The position numbers and the translations under genes are program-made. From positions 1,178,001 through 1,242,000 of the forward strand of contig CP015605.1 in the NCBI GenBank assembly GCA_002284895.1: DNA of 64,000 nucleotides. Direction: 5' to 3'. The notes below the pieces were generated by a model that did no database searches, was not told the DNA's origin, and saw only the letters and a program-made list of their open reading frames with translations. Below are positions 53,716-62,602 of this stretch, one piece after another. Each line of letters opens with the position of its first letter. Position 1 is the first letter of the stretch. The stretch comes from Actinobacteria bacterium IMCC19121. Lineage in GTDB: Bacteria > Actinomycetota > Actinomycetes > Nanopelagicales > Nanopelagicaceae.

Positions 53716-56700
53716 TTAACTTGCGTCAGATTCGCGCAAACGTTGAGAAATAACTTCAGTTACTCCATCACCACGCATAGTCACGCCATAGAGTGCATCA
53801 GCAATCTCCATTGTGCGCTTTTGGTGAGTAATGATGATGAGCTGTGAACTTGCACGAAGCTCTTCCAAAATCACAAGCAAGCGTCCTAAGTTCACATCAT
53901 CCAGGGCCGCTTCAACTTCATCGAGCACATAGAAGGGGCTTGGACGCGCTTTAAAGATTGCAACCAACATAGCAACTGCTGTTAATGACTTCTCTCCACC
54001 AGAGAGCAGAGACAATCTCTTAATACGCTTTCCTGGTGGTCGAGCTTCCACATCAACACCACTTGTCAGTGGATTATCTGGATCAGTCAAAATCAGACGA
54101 CCATCACCCCCTGGGAACAGGCGTGAGAAAATATCTTCAAAATGTGTCGCTGTTGATTCAAAGGCTTCCATGAAGATTGACTGCACACGATCATCAACTT
54201 CTTTGATGATGTCTAGTAAATCCTTCTTCGTGTTCTTCAAATCTTCTAACTGCTCAGCCAAGAACTTCAAGCGCTCTTCTAGTGAAGAGAACTCTTCTAG
54301 CGCCAAAGGATTAATCTTGCCGAGCAATGTCAGAGAGCGCTCAGCTGAAGCCAAACGCTTTTCCTGTTGATCTCGGCGATATGGAATGAGCTCGGTTGTG
54401 ACAATCTCCCCAGCTTCATTTTCAAAGAATGTTGGAACATCTTTATCTGGGCCATATTCAGCAACTAGAACCTGAGTGTCAATACCAAACTCTTCCATCG
54501 TCCTATTTTCAAGAGTCTCAATACGCATGCGTTGTTCAGCACGTGCAATCTCATCTTTGTGAACGCTAGAAGTGAGTTGTTCAAGTTCGGCAGTTAATTC
54601 ACGGCCACGTGTGCGAACAGTGAGAGTTTCACCATCTCTAGCAGTGCGTGATTCCTCTAAACGAGCACGCTCTGTTGCAGCTTTAGCAATAGAGCGCTCA
54701 ATATGAATGAGAACTTCGTAAGCAGATTCAGCAATGGCTTGAGATATAACTGCTGCACGCGCACGAGCACCACGACGCACGATTGCCCGCTCAGATGCTT
54801 CACGTTCATTGCGTGCCGAATCCTCTAGGGCCTTAGCGCGTGCTGCAACTGAATCCACGCGCTCTTCGATTGTTCTAACGGCTAGTCGTGCCTCAACTTC
54901 GGTAGTACGAGCAAGTGAGACAGCATTGCGTAAGTTTTCAGTGAACGTGTGATCAGGCTCTGCAACTGCGCCTTGTTGGTGTAACTGGTTCTGTGCAATA
55001 ACTAGTTCACCCTCATCACGGCTCTTGGCTGAACTTGCTTCTTGGATTGAAGTATTGAGGCGCTCTACTTCTGCTAAAGCCGACTTCATATTCTGTCCAG
55101 AAACAGCTAGCTGTTCAGTAATGGATGCAATTCGAGCATCTGATTCATTGAGCTTTGAGAGTGCAACATCAAATGAGCTCTGGCGATCGGCCACCTCGGT
55201 AGTTGCGGTGGCGATTTCAAACTTTAAGCGATCGCAGGTATGTGTAATTTCAGTGAGCTTAATTTCAAAGCTTTCAATGAGAGCTTTAATCTCAATAAGT
55301 GAAGACGAAGATTTAGAGCCACCGCGTGCTCTGGCCTTTGTGATTACATCGCCATCGCGAGTAACAACGGTTACTGATGGATGAGAACGAAGAATTGCTT
55401 CAGCATCACGAGCATTTTCTGCCACAACTGTGGAGGCCAAAAGCGATGAAATGAGATCAGCAATTGAATGTGAACGAATATGGGATGCGAGTGCGTTTAA
55501 TCCCGATGGAATATTTGAATCTCCGCTATTGCCCGCCTCATATACCAAGACATCAGCCTGGCCTAAGTTTTGATCGCGAAGAGTTGTTAGCGCTGTGACA
55601 GCTGAGGATAAATCTTGCACCACGATGGCATCGGCTAATGATCCAAGAGCTGCAGCTGCAGCGGACTCCCAACCGTTATCAATTTCAATCAGGGAGGCAA
55701 TGGAGCCCAAGATATGAACCCCGCGCGAATCGCGCATGAGCGCAGATGCCCCATCGCGGTTTTGTGAGGTCAGCTTCATTGCTTCTAACTTAGATTCAAC
55801 GGCATTTCGCTCACGATCGGCAGCACGCTCAGAATCAACCAAACCATTTAATTTAGACTTTGAAGCATCGAGAGCTGATTTAGCAGTTTCAAAAGCTGAA
55901 TCAAGCCCTAGTTCTCCAGAATCTGCGCTAGCAATTTCAAGTTCAAAGGATGCGTATTCACGTGATGCACTATCTGCGCGGTGCTGGGCATCATCACGAG
56001 CTTTAGTAAGGCGTGCGATTTCTTCAGCAATTGCTTCAAGGCGAGCCTGGAGTGATTTGATGTGGCCCTCTTGGCGCGCAGTGCCTTCGCGGGCATCGGC
56101 AATAGCGCGCATTGCTGCAGCGATTTTGTCCTCATCCATCTTTAGCGCTTGCTCGGCATTTGCAAGTGCAGTAGTTGCTGCAGCTAGCGCCGTACGAGAA
56201 TCATTAATGTTGTTTCTTAATGCATTTTCTTCACTGCGTAAAACTTGTGCTTCTTTTTCTAGCGCTTCTGGGTCACGACCAGATGAACGGGCTTCTTCTG
56301 CCTCTTCATTAAGAAAACGTGAGCGCTCTTGGGCAAGGCTTTGCGTTCCACGGAATTTTTCGCGCAAAGAATTTAATTGGTAATAAGTCTCTTGTGCTTG
56401 AACAAGTAATGGTGTTTCAACTGCCGACTGTGCATCCAATGCTTCTTCACGAGATCGAATAGTTTCAAGTTCTCTATCAACCTCGGCTCTCTTTTGACGC
56501 AGAGCAGTTTCATCGGCCACCTCTGCATCTAATGTGCGAGACATCGAAATAAAATCATCTGCAAACAAACGCAGCTTTGCATCGCGCAGATCGGCCTGAA
56601 TGGTTGCCGCCTTTTTGGCAACTTCTGCTTGCTTACCCAGTGGGCGAAGTTGGCGACGAAGTTCAACGGTTAAATCTTGAACACGTGCCATGTTGGCTTG

Positions 56701-57252
56701 CATTGAATCAAGTTTGCGCAGCGCTTTTTCTTTGCGCTTACGGTGCTTGAGAACACCAGCAGCTTCTTCAATAAATCCACGTCGCTCTTCTGGCGTTGCC
56801 ATCAAAATTGCATCGAGTTGGCCTTGACCAACAATGACGTGCATTTCGCGGCCAATACCTGAGTCACTGAGAAGTTCTTGAATATCGAGCAAACGTGAAG
56901 CTTCACCGTTAATTTGATATTCAGATTGACCATTACGGAAAAGAATGCGAGAAATAGTTACCTCGGTGTAGTCGATAGGCAACGCGCCATCGGTGTTATC
57001 AATTGTTAAAGAAACTTCTGCGCGTCCAAGTGGCGCACGTCCGCTAGTTCCAGCGAAAATAACATCTTCCATCTTGCCGCCGCGAAGGGACTTTGCGCCC
57101 TGTTCACCCATAACCCAAGTCAGAGCATCAACAACGTTACTTTTACCCGAACCGTTGGGACCAACCACGCACGTAATACCTGGCTCAAGACGCAGCGTTG
57201 TGCTGGAGGCAAAGGACTTAAAGCCCTTGAGGGTCATGCTCTTGAGATACAC
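53716..57252 (-). CDS. smc: chromosome segregation protein SMC
   Basis: An 1178-residue condensin ATPase. The Walker A motif GPNGSGKSNVVDAL is at about 32-45; two long coiled coils flank a hinge at about 500-650; and the C-terminal head has the signature LSGGEKSLTAVAML and Walker B FYVLDEVEAALDD. It compacts and separates the chromosome with ScpA/ScpB. The start is GTG with TAGGTT six bases upstream. The mutM gene that often lies between rnc and smc is missing. Confidence 0.96.
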   Translation of the reverse strand: MYLKSMTLKGFKSFASSTTLRLEPGITCVVGPNGSGKSNVVDALTWVMGEQGAKSLRGGKMEDVIFAGTSGRAPLGRAEVSLTIDNTDGALPIDYTEVTISRILFRNGQSEYQINGEASRLLDIQELLSDSGIGREMHVIVGQGQLDAILMATPEERRGFIEEAAGVLKHRKRKEKALRKLDSMQANMARVQDLTVELRRQLRPLGKQAEVAKKAATIQADLRDAKLRLFADDFISMSRTLDAEVADETALRQKRAEVDRELETIRSREEALDAQSAVETPLLVQAQETYYQLNSLREKFRGTQSLAQERSRFLNEEAEEARSSGRDPEALEKEAQVLRSEENALRNNINDSRTALAAATTALANAEQALKMDEDKIAAAMRAIADAREGTARQEGHIKSLQARLEAIAEEIARLTKARDDAQHRADSASREYASFELEIASADSGELGLDSAFETAKSALDASKSKLNGLVDSERAADRERNAVESKLEAMKLTSQNRDGASALMRDSRGVHILGSIASLIEIDNGWESAAAAALGSLADAIVVQDLSSAVTALTTLRDQNLGQADVLVYEAGNSGDSNIPSGLNALASHIRSHSIADLISSLLASTVVAENARDAEAILRSHPSVTVVTRDGDVITKARARGGSKSSSSLIEIKALIESFEIKLTEITHTCDRLKFEIATATTEVADRQSSFDVALSKLNESDARIASITEQLAVSGQNMKSALAEVERLNTSIQEASSAKSRDEGELVIAQNQLHQQGAVAEPDHTFTENLRNAVSLARTTEVEARLAVRTIEERVDSVAARAKALEDSARNEREASERAIVRRGARARAAVISQAIAESAYEVLIHIERSIAKAATERARLEESRTARDGETLTVRTRGRELTAELEQLTSSVHKDEIARAEQRMRIETLENRTMEEFGIDTQVLVAEYGPDKDVPTFFENEAGEIVTTELIPYRRDQQEKRLASAERSLTLLGKINPLALEEFSSLEERLKFLAEQLEDLKNTKKDLLDIIKEVDDRVQSIFMEAFESTATHFEDIFSRLFPGGDGRLILTDPDNPLTSGVDVEARPPGKRIKRLSLLSGGEKSLTAVAMLVAIFKARPSPFYVLDEVEAALDDVNLGRLLVILEELRASSQLIIITHQKRTMEIADALYGVTMRGDGVTEVISQRLRESDAS

Positions 57253-57258
57253 GCGGTT

Positions 57259-57264
57259 AACCTA
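57259..57264 (-). promoter_or_regulatory. -10 hexamer, leaderless promoter of smc
   Basis: TAGGTT, then 6 bases, then the GTG at 57252 on the minus strand. Confidence 0.6.
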
Positions 57265-57292
57265 TCGCGCCGCGTGCTTGTTTTCGGCGATA

Positions 57293-57970
57293 TTACTGCT
57301 CGGGCAGCTCAGTTTTTAGAGTTTCATATGCAATACGGGCAGCTACTTGCTCAGCTTCTCGCTTGCTCTTTCCGGTTCCCACCGCCACAGCGTTTCCAGC
57401 AACCATTGCCGTAGCCGTGAAATCTTTATCGTGATCTGGACCCTGTTCAGTAACAACGTATTCAGGCGCACCTTTTCCAAGGCTGGCTGCTAACTCTTGA
57501 AGGGCTGTCTTGCCATCTAGGCCAGCACCACGTGCAACGGCTGAATCCATAGTTGATGCAATTAATCTGCGCACAATTTCAGTGCATTTCTCAAAGCCAC
57601 ATTGGAGATAAATAGCACCAATTAAGGCTTCTAGAGCATCGGCAAGTAGTGAGTTTTTATCACGCCCATTAGTAACTTCTTCACCTTTTCCAAGGCGAAT
57701 ATATTGACCAAGTTCTAATGTGCGCGCGATATCTGCGAGCGCACGCATGTTAACCACACCTGAGCGCAACGGTGATAACCGTGATTCATCTAAATCGGGA
57801 TAACGTTTATAGAGTTCTTCGGTAACAATTAAACCGAGAACCGAATCTCCTAGAAATTCAAGTCGCTCATTTGTTTCTTTGCTCGCAGATTCATAAGCAA
57901 ATGAGCGATGTGTAAAAGCTAACTCCAGAAGTGAGGGTTCAAGTTCAACCCCCAACGCTTCATTGAGCAT
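57293..57970 (-). CDS. rnc: ribonuclease III
   Basis: A 225-residue double-strand-specific endoribonuclease for rRNA maturation. The catalytic NERLEFLGDSVLGL (about 33-46 from this start) carries the conserved acidic residues, and a second acidic site lies in DALEALIGAIYL. The C-terminal dsRNA-binding domain (about 148-222) is complete. Two starts are possible: ATG 57970 (used here) and TTG 57985, which overlaps the end of rpmF. Confidence 0.95.
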   Translation of the reverse strand: MLNEALGVELEPSLLELAFTHRSFAYESASKETNERLEFLGDSVLGLIVTEELYKRYPDLDESRLSPLRSGVVNMRALADIARTLELGQYIRLGKGEEVTNGRDKNSLLADALEALIGAIYLQCGFEKCTEIVRRLIASTMDSAVARGAGLDGKTALQELAASLGKGAPEYVVTEQGPDHDKDFTATAMVAGNAVAVGTGKSKREAEQVAARIAYETLKTELPEQ

Positions 57971-57981
57971 AGAACTAACGA

Positions 57982-58155
57982 TCAAACCTCTAGAACTTGA
58001 CGGCGGTTATAAGTACCGCATGTTGGACATGCTGTGTGTTGAAGCTTTGGAGATTGGCATTGTCCGCATGTTGCTAAAGAGGCAGCAGTTGTCTTCCACT
58101 GGCTACGGCGTGAGCGCGTCTTTGAACGCGACATTTTTCGCTTTGGTACTGGCAC
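57982..58155 (-). CDS. rpmF: 50S ribosomal protein L32
   Basis: A 57-residue zinc-ribbon ribosomal protein. Translation of the minus strand from GTG 58155 gives VPVPKRKMSRSKTRSRR, then CGQC (residues 30-33) and CPTC (43-46), four cysteines for zinc, and ends RRQVLEV, all typical of L32. AAGAGG lies eight bases before the GTG. It sits between yceD and rnc, the normal actinobacterial order. Confidence 0.96.
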   Translation of the reverse strand: MPVPKRKMSRSKTRSRRSQWKTTAASLATCGQCQSPKLQHTACPTCGTYNRRQVLEV

Positions 58156-58182
58156 GGTTCGAACCTCTTCTTATCTATTTCT

Positions 58183-58218
58183 AAAAGCAGCGGTGGCTGC
58201 AAGGGGTAAGTATCCCCC
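58183..58218 (-). terminator. tandem hairpins with T-tract between yceD and rpmF
   Basis: Read on the minus strand: a GGGG/CCCC hairpin (58203-58217) is followed by GCAGC-CACC-GCTGC (58187-58200) and TTTT (58183-58186). The stems are short. It could be a terminator for yceD or an attenuator of rpmF. Confidence 0.35.
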
Positions 58219-58245
58219 AAAAGCCCTAATTCTTGAAATCGGCCC

Positions 58246-58812
58246 TTACTCCAGATCCAGACCGTTCAAGGAGGCCCAGCGGGCATCGATAACCTCATGA
58301 GCGTGATCTGCTGGCAGCTCGGCCCACTTACCACCGCACTCAGGACATAGCCCTGGGCAATCATCACTGCAGAGCGGATTGATAGGAAGATCGAGAACGA
58401 TGGCATCTCGGATAGGTGGCTCTAGATCCATGATGTCGCCATCCATCATCAGTTCATCATCTTCGCCTAAATCATCCTCATCATCGTTTCTTTTCTTCTT
58501 CTTTGGTCGCTCTAACTTCTGGGCGTAGTAGTAAAGCTCTTGCACTTTGCGTTCAATTTCTATTTCGATTGGATCTAAGCAGCGCGTGCACTCACCTTTA
58601 GCGATGGCGAAGATATCGGCAGTGAGCAATATGCCCTCTGTGACTGATTCCAGGCGGGCATCTACTTCGATTATTTCCCCAGCAGGCACTGAGATTAACT
58701 CGACCCCTAGTTTTTCTAGAAGTTCGATGTCGAGTTCATACTCCTTCATCTCCCCTGCACGGCGTGCAAGTTCATGGGTATTGAACTTAAAAGGCTCCGG
58801 TAAGCGTGCCAT
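58246..58812 (-). CDS. YceD family protein (DUF177)
   Basis: A 188-residue protein of the DUF177 family, whose members affect 23S rRNA/L32 biology in bacteria and plants; it is nearly always beside rpmF. CTRC in GECTRCLDPIEIE (about 77-89) and CSDDCPGLCPECGG (about 146-159) contain the cysteines that may bind zinc. A Lys block then an acidic stretch (about 100-125) looks disordered. It lies after sepIVA in the same direction. Confidence 0.9.
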   Translation of the reverse strand: MARLPEPFKFNTHELARRAGEMKEYELDIELLEKLGVELISVPAGEIIEVDARLESVTEGILLTADIFAIAKGECTRCLDPIEIEIERKVQELYYYAQKLERPKKKKRNDDEDDLGEDDELMMDGDIMDLEPPIRDAIVLDLPINPLCSDDCPGLCPECGGKWAELPADHAHEVIDARWASLNGLDLE

Positions 58813-58817
58813 AGGAG

Positions 58818-59300
58818 TTAGTCGGCATCTGAGAGTTGTGAAAGGACATCTTTATCATTTGCACCGGCTAAGCGCTCCCGCCCACGTGCAACTGCATCTT
58901 GAGTCTTATTCAAAATTACTTCTAGCGTGGCCAAACGACCATCAATGTATTCCTCAACTTCTTGCTTCTCTTGATCACCCAATGTGCGGGCTTCATCCAA
59001 AATCTTTCGGGCTTCATCACGGGCCATTTGAACGATTGAGGTCTGTTCAACCATTCTTGCCACATCTTCTCTGGCCATAGCAATCATCTGCTCAGCACTT
59101 ACTCGGCCTTCTTCAATAATTGCATCTCGTGCTGCAAGAAGTTTTTGCGCTGATTCAAGATCACTAGGAAGTGCTTCGCGCGCTTCATCAAGGAGCTCAA
59201 GCATTTCACCGCGGTGAACAACACAGCTTGCAGAAAGTGGAACACCACGAGCTTCTTCAACCATGGTGATTGCAGATGTTAACTTTTCAACTGAATCCAT
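58818..59300 (-). CDS. sepIVA: SepIVA/DivIVA-like coiled-coil protein
   Basis: A 160-residue, mostly helical protein with a long coiled coil (about 20-140), rich in Ala, Glu and Arg. Its position between coaD and yceD and its length match mycobacterial SepIVA (Rv2927c), a septum-associated DivIVA-like protein needed for division and polar growth. The name is inferred from context more than motif. Confidence 0.75.
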   Translation of the reverse strand: MDSVEKLTSAITMVEEARGVPLSASCVVHRGEMLELLDEAREALPSDLESAQKLLAARDAIIEEGRVSAEQMIAMAREDVARMVEQTSIVQMARDEARKILDEARTLGDQEKQEVEEYIDGRLATLEVILNKTQDAVARGRERLAGANDKDVLSQLSDAD

Positions 59301-59301
59301 T

Positions 59302-59781
59302 TTACTTCCCGCCTACTCGAAGTTTGAGCGCTGCATTTATCGATGCTGGCACCATCGTGGAAACATCTCCCCCATAGTGGGCGAGTTCCTTAACTAATGA
59401 TGACGATAAGAATGAGTGTGTAGGTGAAGTTGCCATGAACATGGTTTCAACCCCTGAGCCTTGAAGATTTACTTGGGCCATTTGAAGTTCGTAATCAAAA
59501 TCGCTCACTGCGCGCAATCCCTTGACGATGGCTTGAATCGAATTGCTCTTGCAGTAATCAACGAGCAAACCCGACCATGAATCAACGCTCACATTAGACA
59601 GGTGAGACGTAGTCTCACGAATCATCTCAATTCGCTCAGCAACTGAAAATAGAGAGGATTTTGTGCGATTCTCAAGCACAGCTATCACGACATGATCAAA
59701 GTGAGCACTTGCACGAGCAATGATGTCGAGATGACCAAATGTGATTGGATCAAAGGATCCAGGACAAACCGCGCGTCTCAT
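59302..59781 (-). CDS. coaD: phosphopantetheine adenylyltransferase
   Basis: A 159-residue enzyme of coenzyme A synthesis that joins ATP and 4'-phosphopantetheine. The HxGH-type motif is in GSFDPITFGHLDII (about 8-21), and the ATSPTHSFLSSSLVKE segment (about 120-135) holds the second nucleotide-binding motif. It leads the coaD-sepIVA-yceD-rpmF-rnc run. A leaderless-type promoter (TAGCGT) lies upstream. Confidence 0.96.
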   Translation of the reverse strand: MRRAVCPGSFDPITFGHLDIIARASAHFDHVVIAVLENRTKSSLFSVAERIEMIRETTSHLSNVSVDSWSGLLVDYCKSNSIQAIVKGLRAVSDFDYELQMAQVNLQGSGVETMFMATSPTHSFLSSSLVKELAHYGGDVSTMVPASINAALKLRVGGK

Positions 59782-59788
59782 GGTCTAA

Positions 59789-59794
59789 ACGCTA
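59789..59794 (-). promoter_or_regulatory. -10 hexamer, leaderless promoter of coaD
   Basis: TAGCGT, then 7 bases, then the ATG at 59781 on the minus strand. Confidence 0.6.
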
Positions 59795-59810
59795 GCAAGA
59801 GATGGGTCAG

Positions 59811-60389
59811 TTATCCATTCTCAGGCGTGTAATTGCCATAAAAAATCGTGGCCTGCCCGTAGTTGCGTTCACGCACTGCGCTAAAGCCTTCTGGCCATGA
59901 AAAATTGGAACGTTTCGCCGTGCGCTCAACTGCAATTAATGCATCATCTTTGAGGAAAGCACCAGCACGCAATTTAGTTAATACATCTTCAACTTCTGTG
60001 TCAGAAAAATCATACGGTGGATCCACATAAACAATGTGGTATTTCTCTTTTGGTGGATCGCTAACAAATCTTTGAGCAGACATTGAATAGAGATGAAACT
60101 TTCCTGCAGGCTTATTTTTATTGACCAGCTCATAGTTGTTCTCAATTGTCTTTTGCGCCTCAGGATCTTTTTCAACGATATGAACAAGAGTTGCACCGCG
60201 TGAGAGGGCTTCAAGTGCAATTGCACCAGAGCCTCCAAATAAATCTAGAACGTGGAGCCCTAAAAAATCACCGAACTCTGAAAGAAGGGAAGAGAACAAA
60301 CCTTCACGGGCGCGATCAGAGGTTGGTCGTGTAGCACCGGCAACTGTGCCCAGAGTGCGACCTTTAGCTACCCCTGCAATGATTCTCAA
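59811..60389 (-). CDS. rsmD: 16S rRNA (guanine966-N2)-methyltransferase
   Basis: A 192-residue SAM-dependent methyltransferase. LDLFGGSGAIALEALSRGA (about 48-66) binds SAM, and the DPPY motif (IVYVDPPYDF, about 118-127) is the active site for exocyclic amine methylation. The start is TTG with AAGGG eight bases upstream. It follows recG closely and precedes coaD, the usual actinobacterial order. Confidence 0.93.
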   Translation of the reverse strand: MRIIAGVAKGRTLGTVAGATRPTSDRAREGLFSSLLSEFGDFLGLHVLDLFGGSGAIALEALSRGATLVHIVEKDPEAQKTIENNYELVNKNKPAGKFHLYSMSAQRFVSDPPKEKYHIVYVDPPYDFSDTEVEDVLTKLRAGAFLKDDALIAVERTAKRSNFSWPEGFSAVRERNYGQATIFYGNYTPENG

Positions 60390-60393
60390 CGCA

Positions 60394-62565
60394 TCAACCC
60401 TTATCTAAATAATCCACGGCCATATCATTAGCCATAGCGTTTAATTCTTTCTTAAGCGCAGGATAACTTGTTAAATCCAAAGATGTCGCAATCAAATCCT
60501 GAGCAGCAGTTCTTGCCTTTTCGATTAACTCTTCATCGCGCAAAACCCGAAGTAGGCGCAGATGTGACTGAGTTCCAGATTGAGATGCACCTAAAACATC
60601 TCCTTCTCGTCGCTGTTCTAGATCAATACGGGAGAGTTCAAATCCATCAACAGTTCCAGCCACGGCATCTAAGCGTTCGCGCGCTGGAGTTTCGGCAATG
60701 GCATTTGTTACTAGTAAACACAGCCCCGGTGAAGTTCCACGTCCCACGCGACCGCGCAGCTGGTGAAGTTGTGAAACTCCAAAGCGATCTGCATCCATAA
60801 TCACCATAATCGTTGCATTTGCAACATCCACACCCACTTCAATAACTGTGGTCGAAACCAATACATCTATCTCACCGGCAGCAAAGGCTTTCATGGTGCT
60901 TTCCTTTTCTTCACTACTAAGGCGCCCATGCAGCATTGCAACGCGCAATCCTGCTAAATCTCCCCCATGTAGGCGAGGTGCAAGCTCTTCAACTGATGCA
61001 ATATCACTTGATTCTGTGCCAAAGAGGAAATCAATATCAGCGTTCTCATCACTGCCGGCAGCAATACGTGGTGCAACAACATATGCCTGATGTCCTTGCC
61101 CAACTTCTTCACGGATGCGCGCCCAAGCACGTTCTAAATACGTTGGCTTCTCCATGACAGGGATGACATGCGTTGTGATGGGCTGGCGACCAAGTGGAAG
61201 CTCGCGCAAAGTTGAAACATCTAAATCACCAAAGACTGTCATCGCAACTGTTCGTGGAATTGGTGTTGCTGTCATGACAAGTAGATGTGGGGGCTTTTGT
61301 GCCTTCTCCTTGAGAGCATCACGCTGTTCAACACCAAAGCGGTGCTGTTCATCAACCACGATAAGACCTAGATCTTTGAATTCAACTTTCTCTCCCAGCA
61401 GTGCATGGGTGCCAATAACTATTCCAGCATCACCAGATGCAGCTAGCGCAAGTGCTGCTTTGCGTGCTGCAGCGTTTTGGGAACCAGTAATGAGAGTTAC
61501 TTGCGTTGCACCTTCGTGCGATCCCAGAGTTCCACCTTGTGCCAGCGGACCTAAGAGTTTTTCTATTGTTCGCAAATGCTGAGCGGCAAGAACTTCAGTT
61601 GGTGCAAGCAGTGCTGCTTGTCCCCCGCTATCAACAACGGCTAACATTGCCCGCAGTGCGACAATCGTTTTACCTGAACCAACTTCACCTTGTAATAATC
61701 GATGCATCGGATGGTCTTGGGCTAAATCAGCTTCAATTTCAGCGCACACAGCCTTTTGTCCACCAGTTAGTTGGAAAGGCAATGAAGAATCAAAGCTATC
61801 TAGAATTCCACCTTTGATTGCTTTGCGAGATGCAGTATTGAGCTTTCTTAACTCATTACGGCGCAAGACCAGAAGTGATTGAAGCAAGAAAGCTTCATCA
61901 AAAGTTAAACGCTCACGGGCACTTTCTGCTGAATCAAGATCAGCTGGGCGGTGAAGTTGGACTAATCCTTGATGCAACGTGGGATAACCAAAACTGTTTC
62001 TAATGTGCTCTGGAAGGAAATCTTCCACTTCATCGAGTGAATCAATGGCCATCTCAACACATTTAGAAATCTTCCACGATGGCATCTTCGCACTGGCTGG
62101 ATAAACGGGCAGATACTTTCCTGCAAAAGAACTTGCTGCGGCATCAACATCATTGCCGTCAGGAATCATCTCGTAATCAGGATGGGCTAACTGCTTCTTG
62201 CCGTTAAATACTCCTACTTTGCCGGCAAATAAACCTTGACGTCCAGCCTTTAACTCTTTCTCTCGCCAGGCTTGATTAAAGAAAGTCAGTGAGAGTTTGT
62301 CGGTGCCATCGGTGACTACTACTTCAAAGATGCTTCCCTTGCGCCCGCGCAGCGGCCTATTTGTTGAACTGAGGACTTCGGCCAAAATAGTTACTTCATC
62401 ACTTTCAACTAACTCAGAAATATCTGAGAGCTCTCCTCGCACTAAATACCTGCGCGGATAGTGGCGCATCAAATCGCCAACGGTTTTTATCCCAAAAGTA
62501 TCGGTGAGAACTTTGGCAGTGCGATCTCCAATAACTGCGGAGAGTTTGCTTTCAAGATCTGCCAT
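60394..62565 (-). CDS. recG: ATP-dependent DNA helicase RecG
   Basis: A 723-residue helicase that reverses stalled replication forks. An N-terminal wedge/OB domain covers about 55-165. The helicase motifs are visible: LQGEVGSGKTIVAL (motif I), VVDEQHRFGVEQRD (motif II), VMTATPIPRTVAM (motif III), and LVSTTVIEVGVDV and QLRGRVGRG (motifs V-VI). It is followed by rsmD after a four-base gap. Confidence 0.95.
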   Translation of the reverse strand: MADLESKLSAVIGDRTAKVLTDTFGIKTVGDLMRHYPRRYLVRGELSDISELVESDEVTILAEVLSSTNRPLRGRKGSIFEVVVTDGTDKLSLTFFNQAWREKELKAGRQGLFAGKVGVFNGKKQLAHPDYEMIPDGNDVDAAASSFAGKYLPVYPASAKMPSWKISKCVEMAIDSLDEVEDFLPEHIRNSFGYPTLHQGLVQLHRPADLDSAESARERLTFDEAFLLQSLLVLRRNELRKLNTASRKAIKGGILDSFDSSLPFQLTGGQKAVCAEIEADLAQDHPMHRLLQGEVGSGKTIVALRAMLAVVDSGGQAALLAPTEVLAAQHLRTIEKLLGPLAQGGTLGSHEGATQVTLITGSQNAAARKAALALAASGDAGIVIGTHALLGEKVEFKDLGLIVVDEQHRFGVEQRDALKEKAQKPPHLLVMTATPIPRTVAMTVFGDLDVSTLRELPLGRQPITTHVIPVMEKPTYLERAWARIREEVGQGHQAYVVAPRIAAGSDENADIDFLFGTESSDIASVEELAPRLHGGDLAGLRVAMLHGRLSSEEKESTMKAFAAGEIDVLVSTTVIEVGVDVANATIMVIMDADRFGVSQLHQLRGRVGRGTSPGLCLLVTNAIAETPARERLDAVAGTVDGFELSRIDLEQRREGDVLGASQSGTQSHLRLLRVLRDEELIEKARTAAQDLIATSLDLTSYPALKKELNAMANDMAVDYLDKG

Positions 62566-62602
62566 GGAGGCATTCTCTCGTATGAGTTGGATGGGTGCGA
62601 AG

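Noticed and set aside
55736-56383. Long open frame (215 codons) on the plus strand inside smc
   Set aside because: It is Ser/Ala/Arg-rich, as expected from the complement of a Glu/Ala/Arg-rich coiled coil. There is no promoter, ribosome-binding site or known motif, and the smc frame is fully conserved.
58151-58166. GGTTCGAACC resembles the T-loop of a tRNA
   Set aside because: No acceptor, D or anticodon arms fit around it. On the minus strand it is the spacer between the AAGAGG ribosome-binding site and the GTG of rpmF.
61115-61582. 155-codon plus-strand frame within recG
   Set aside because: Antisense to conserved helicase motifs, Ser/Arg/Ala-biased, and without start signals.
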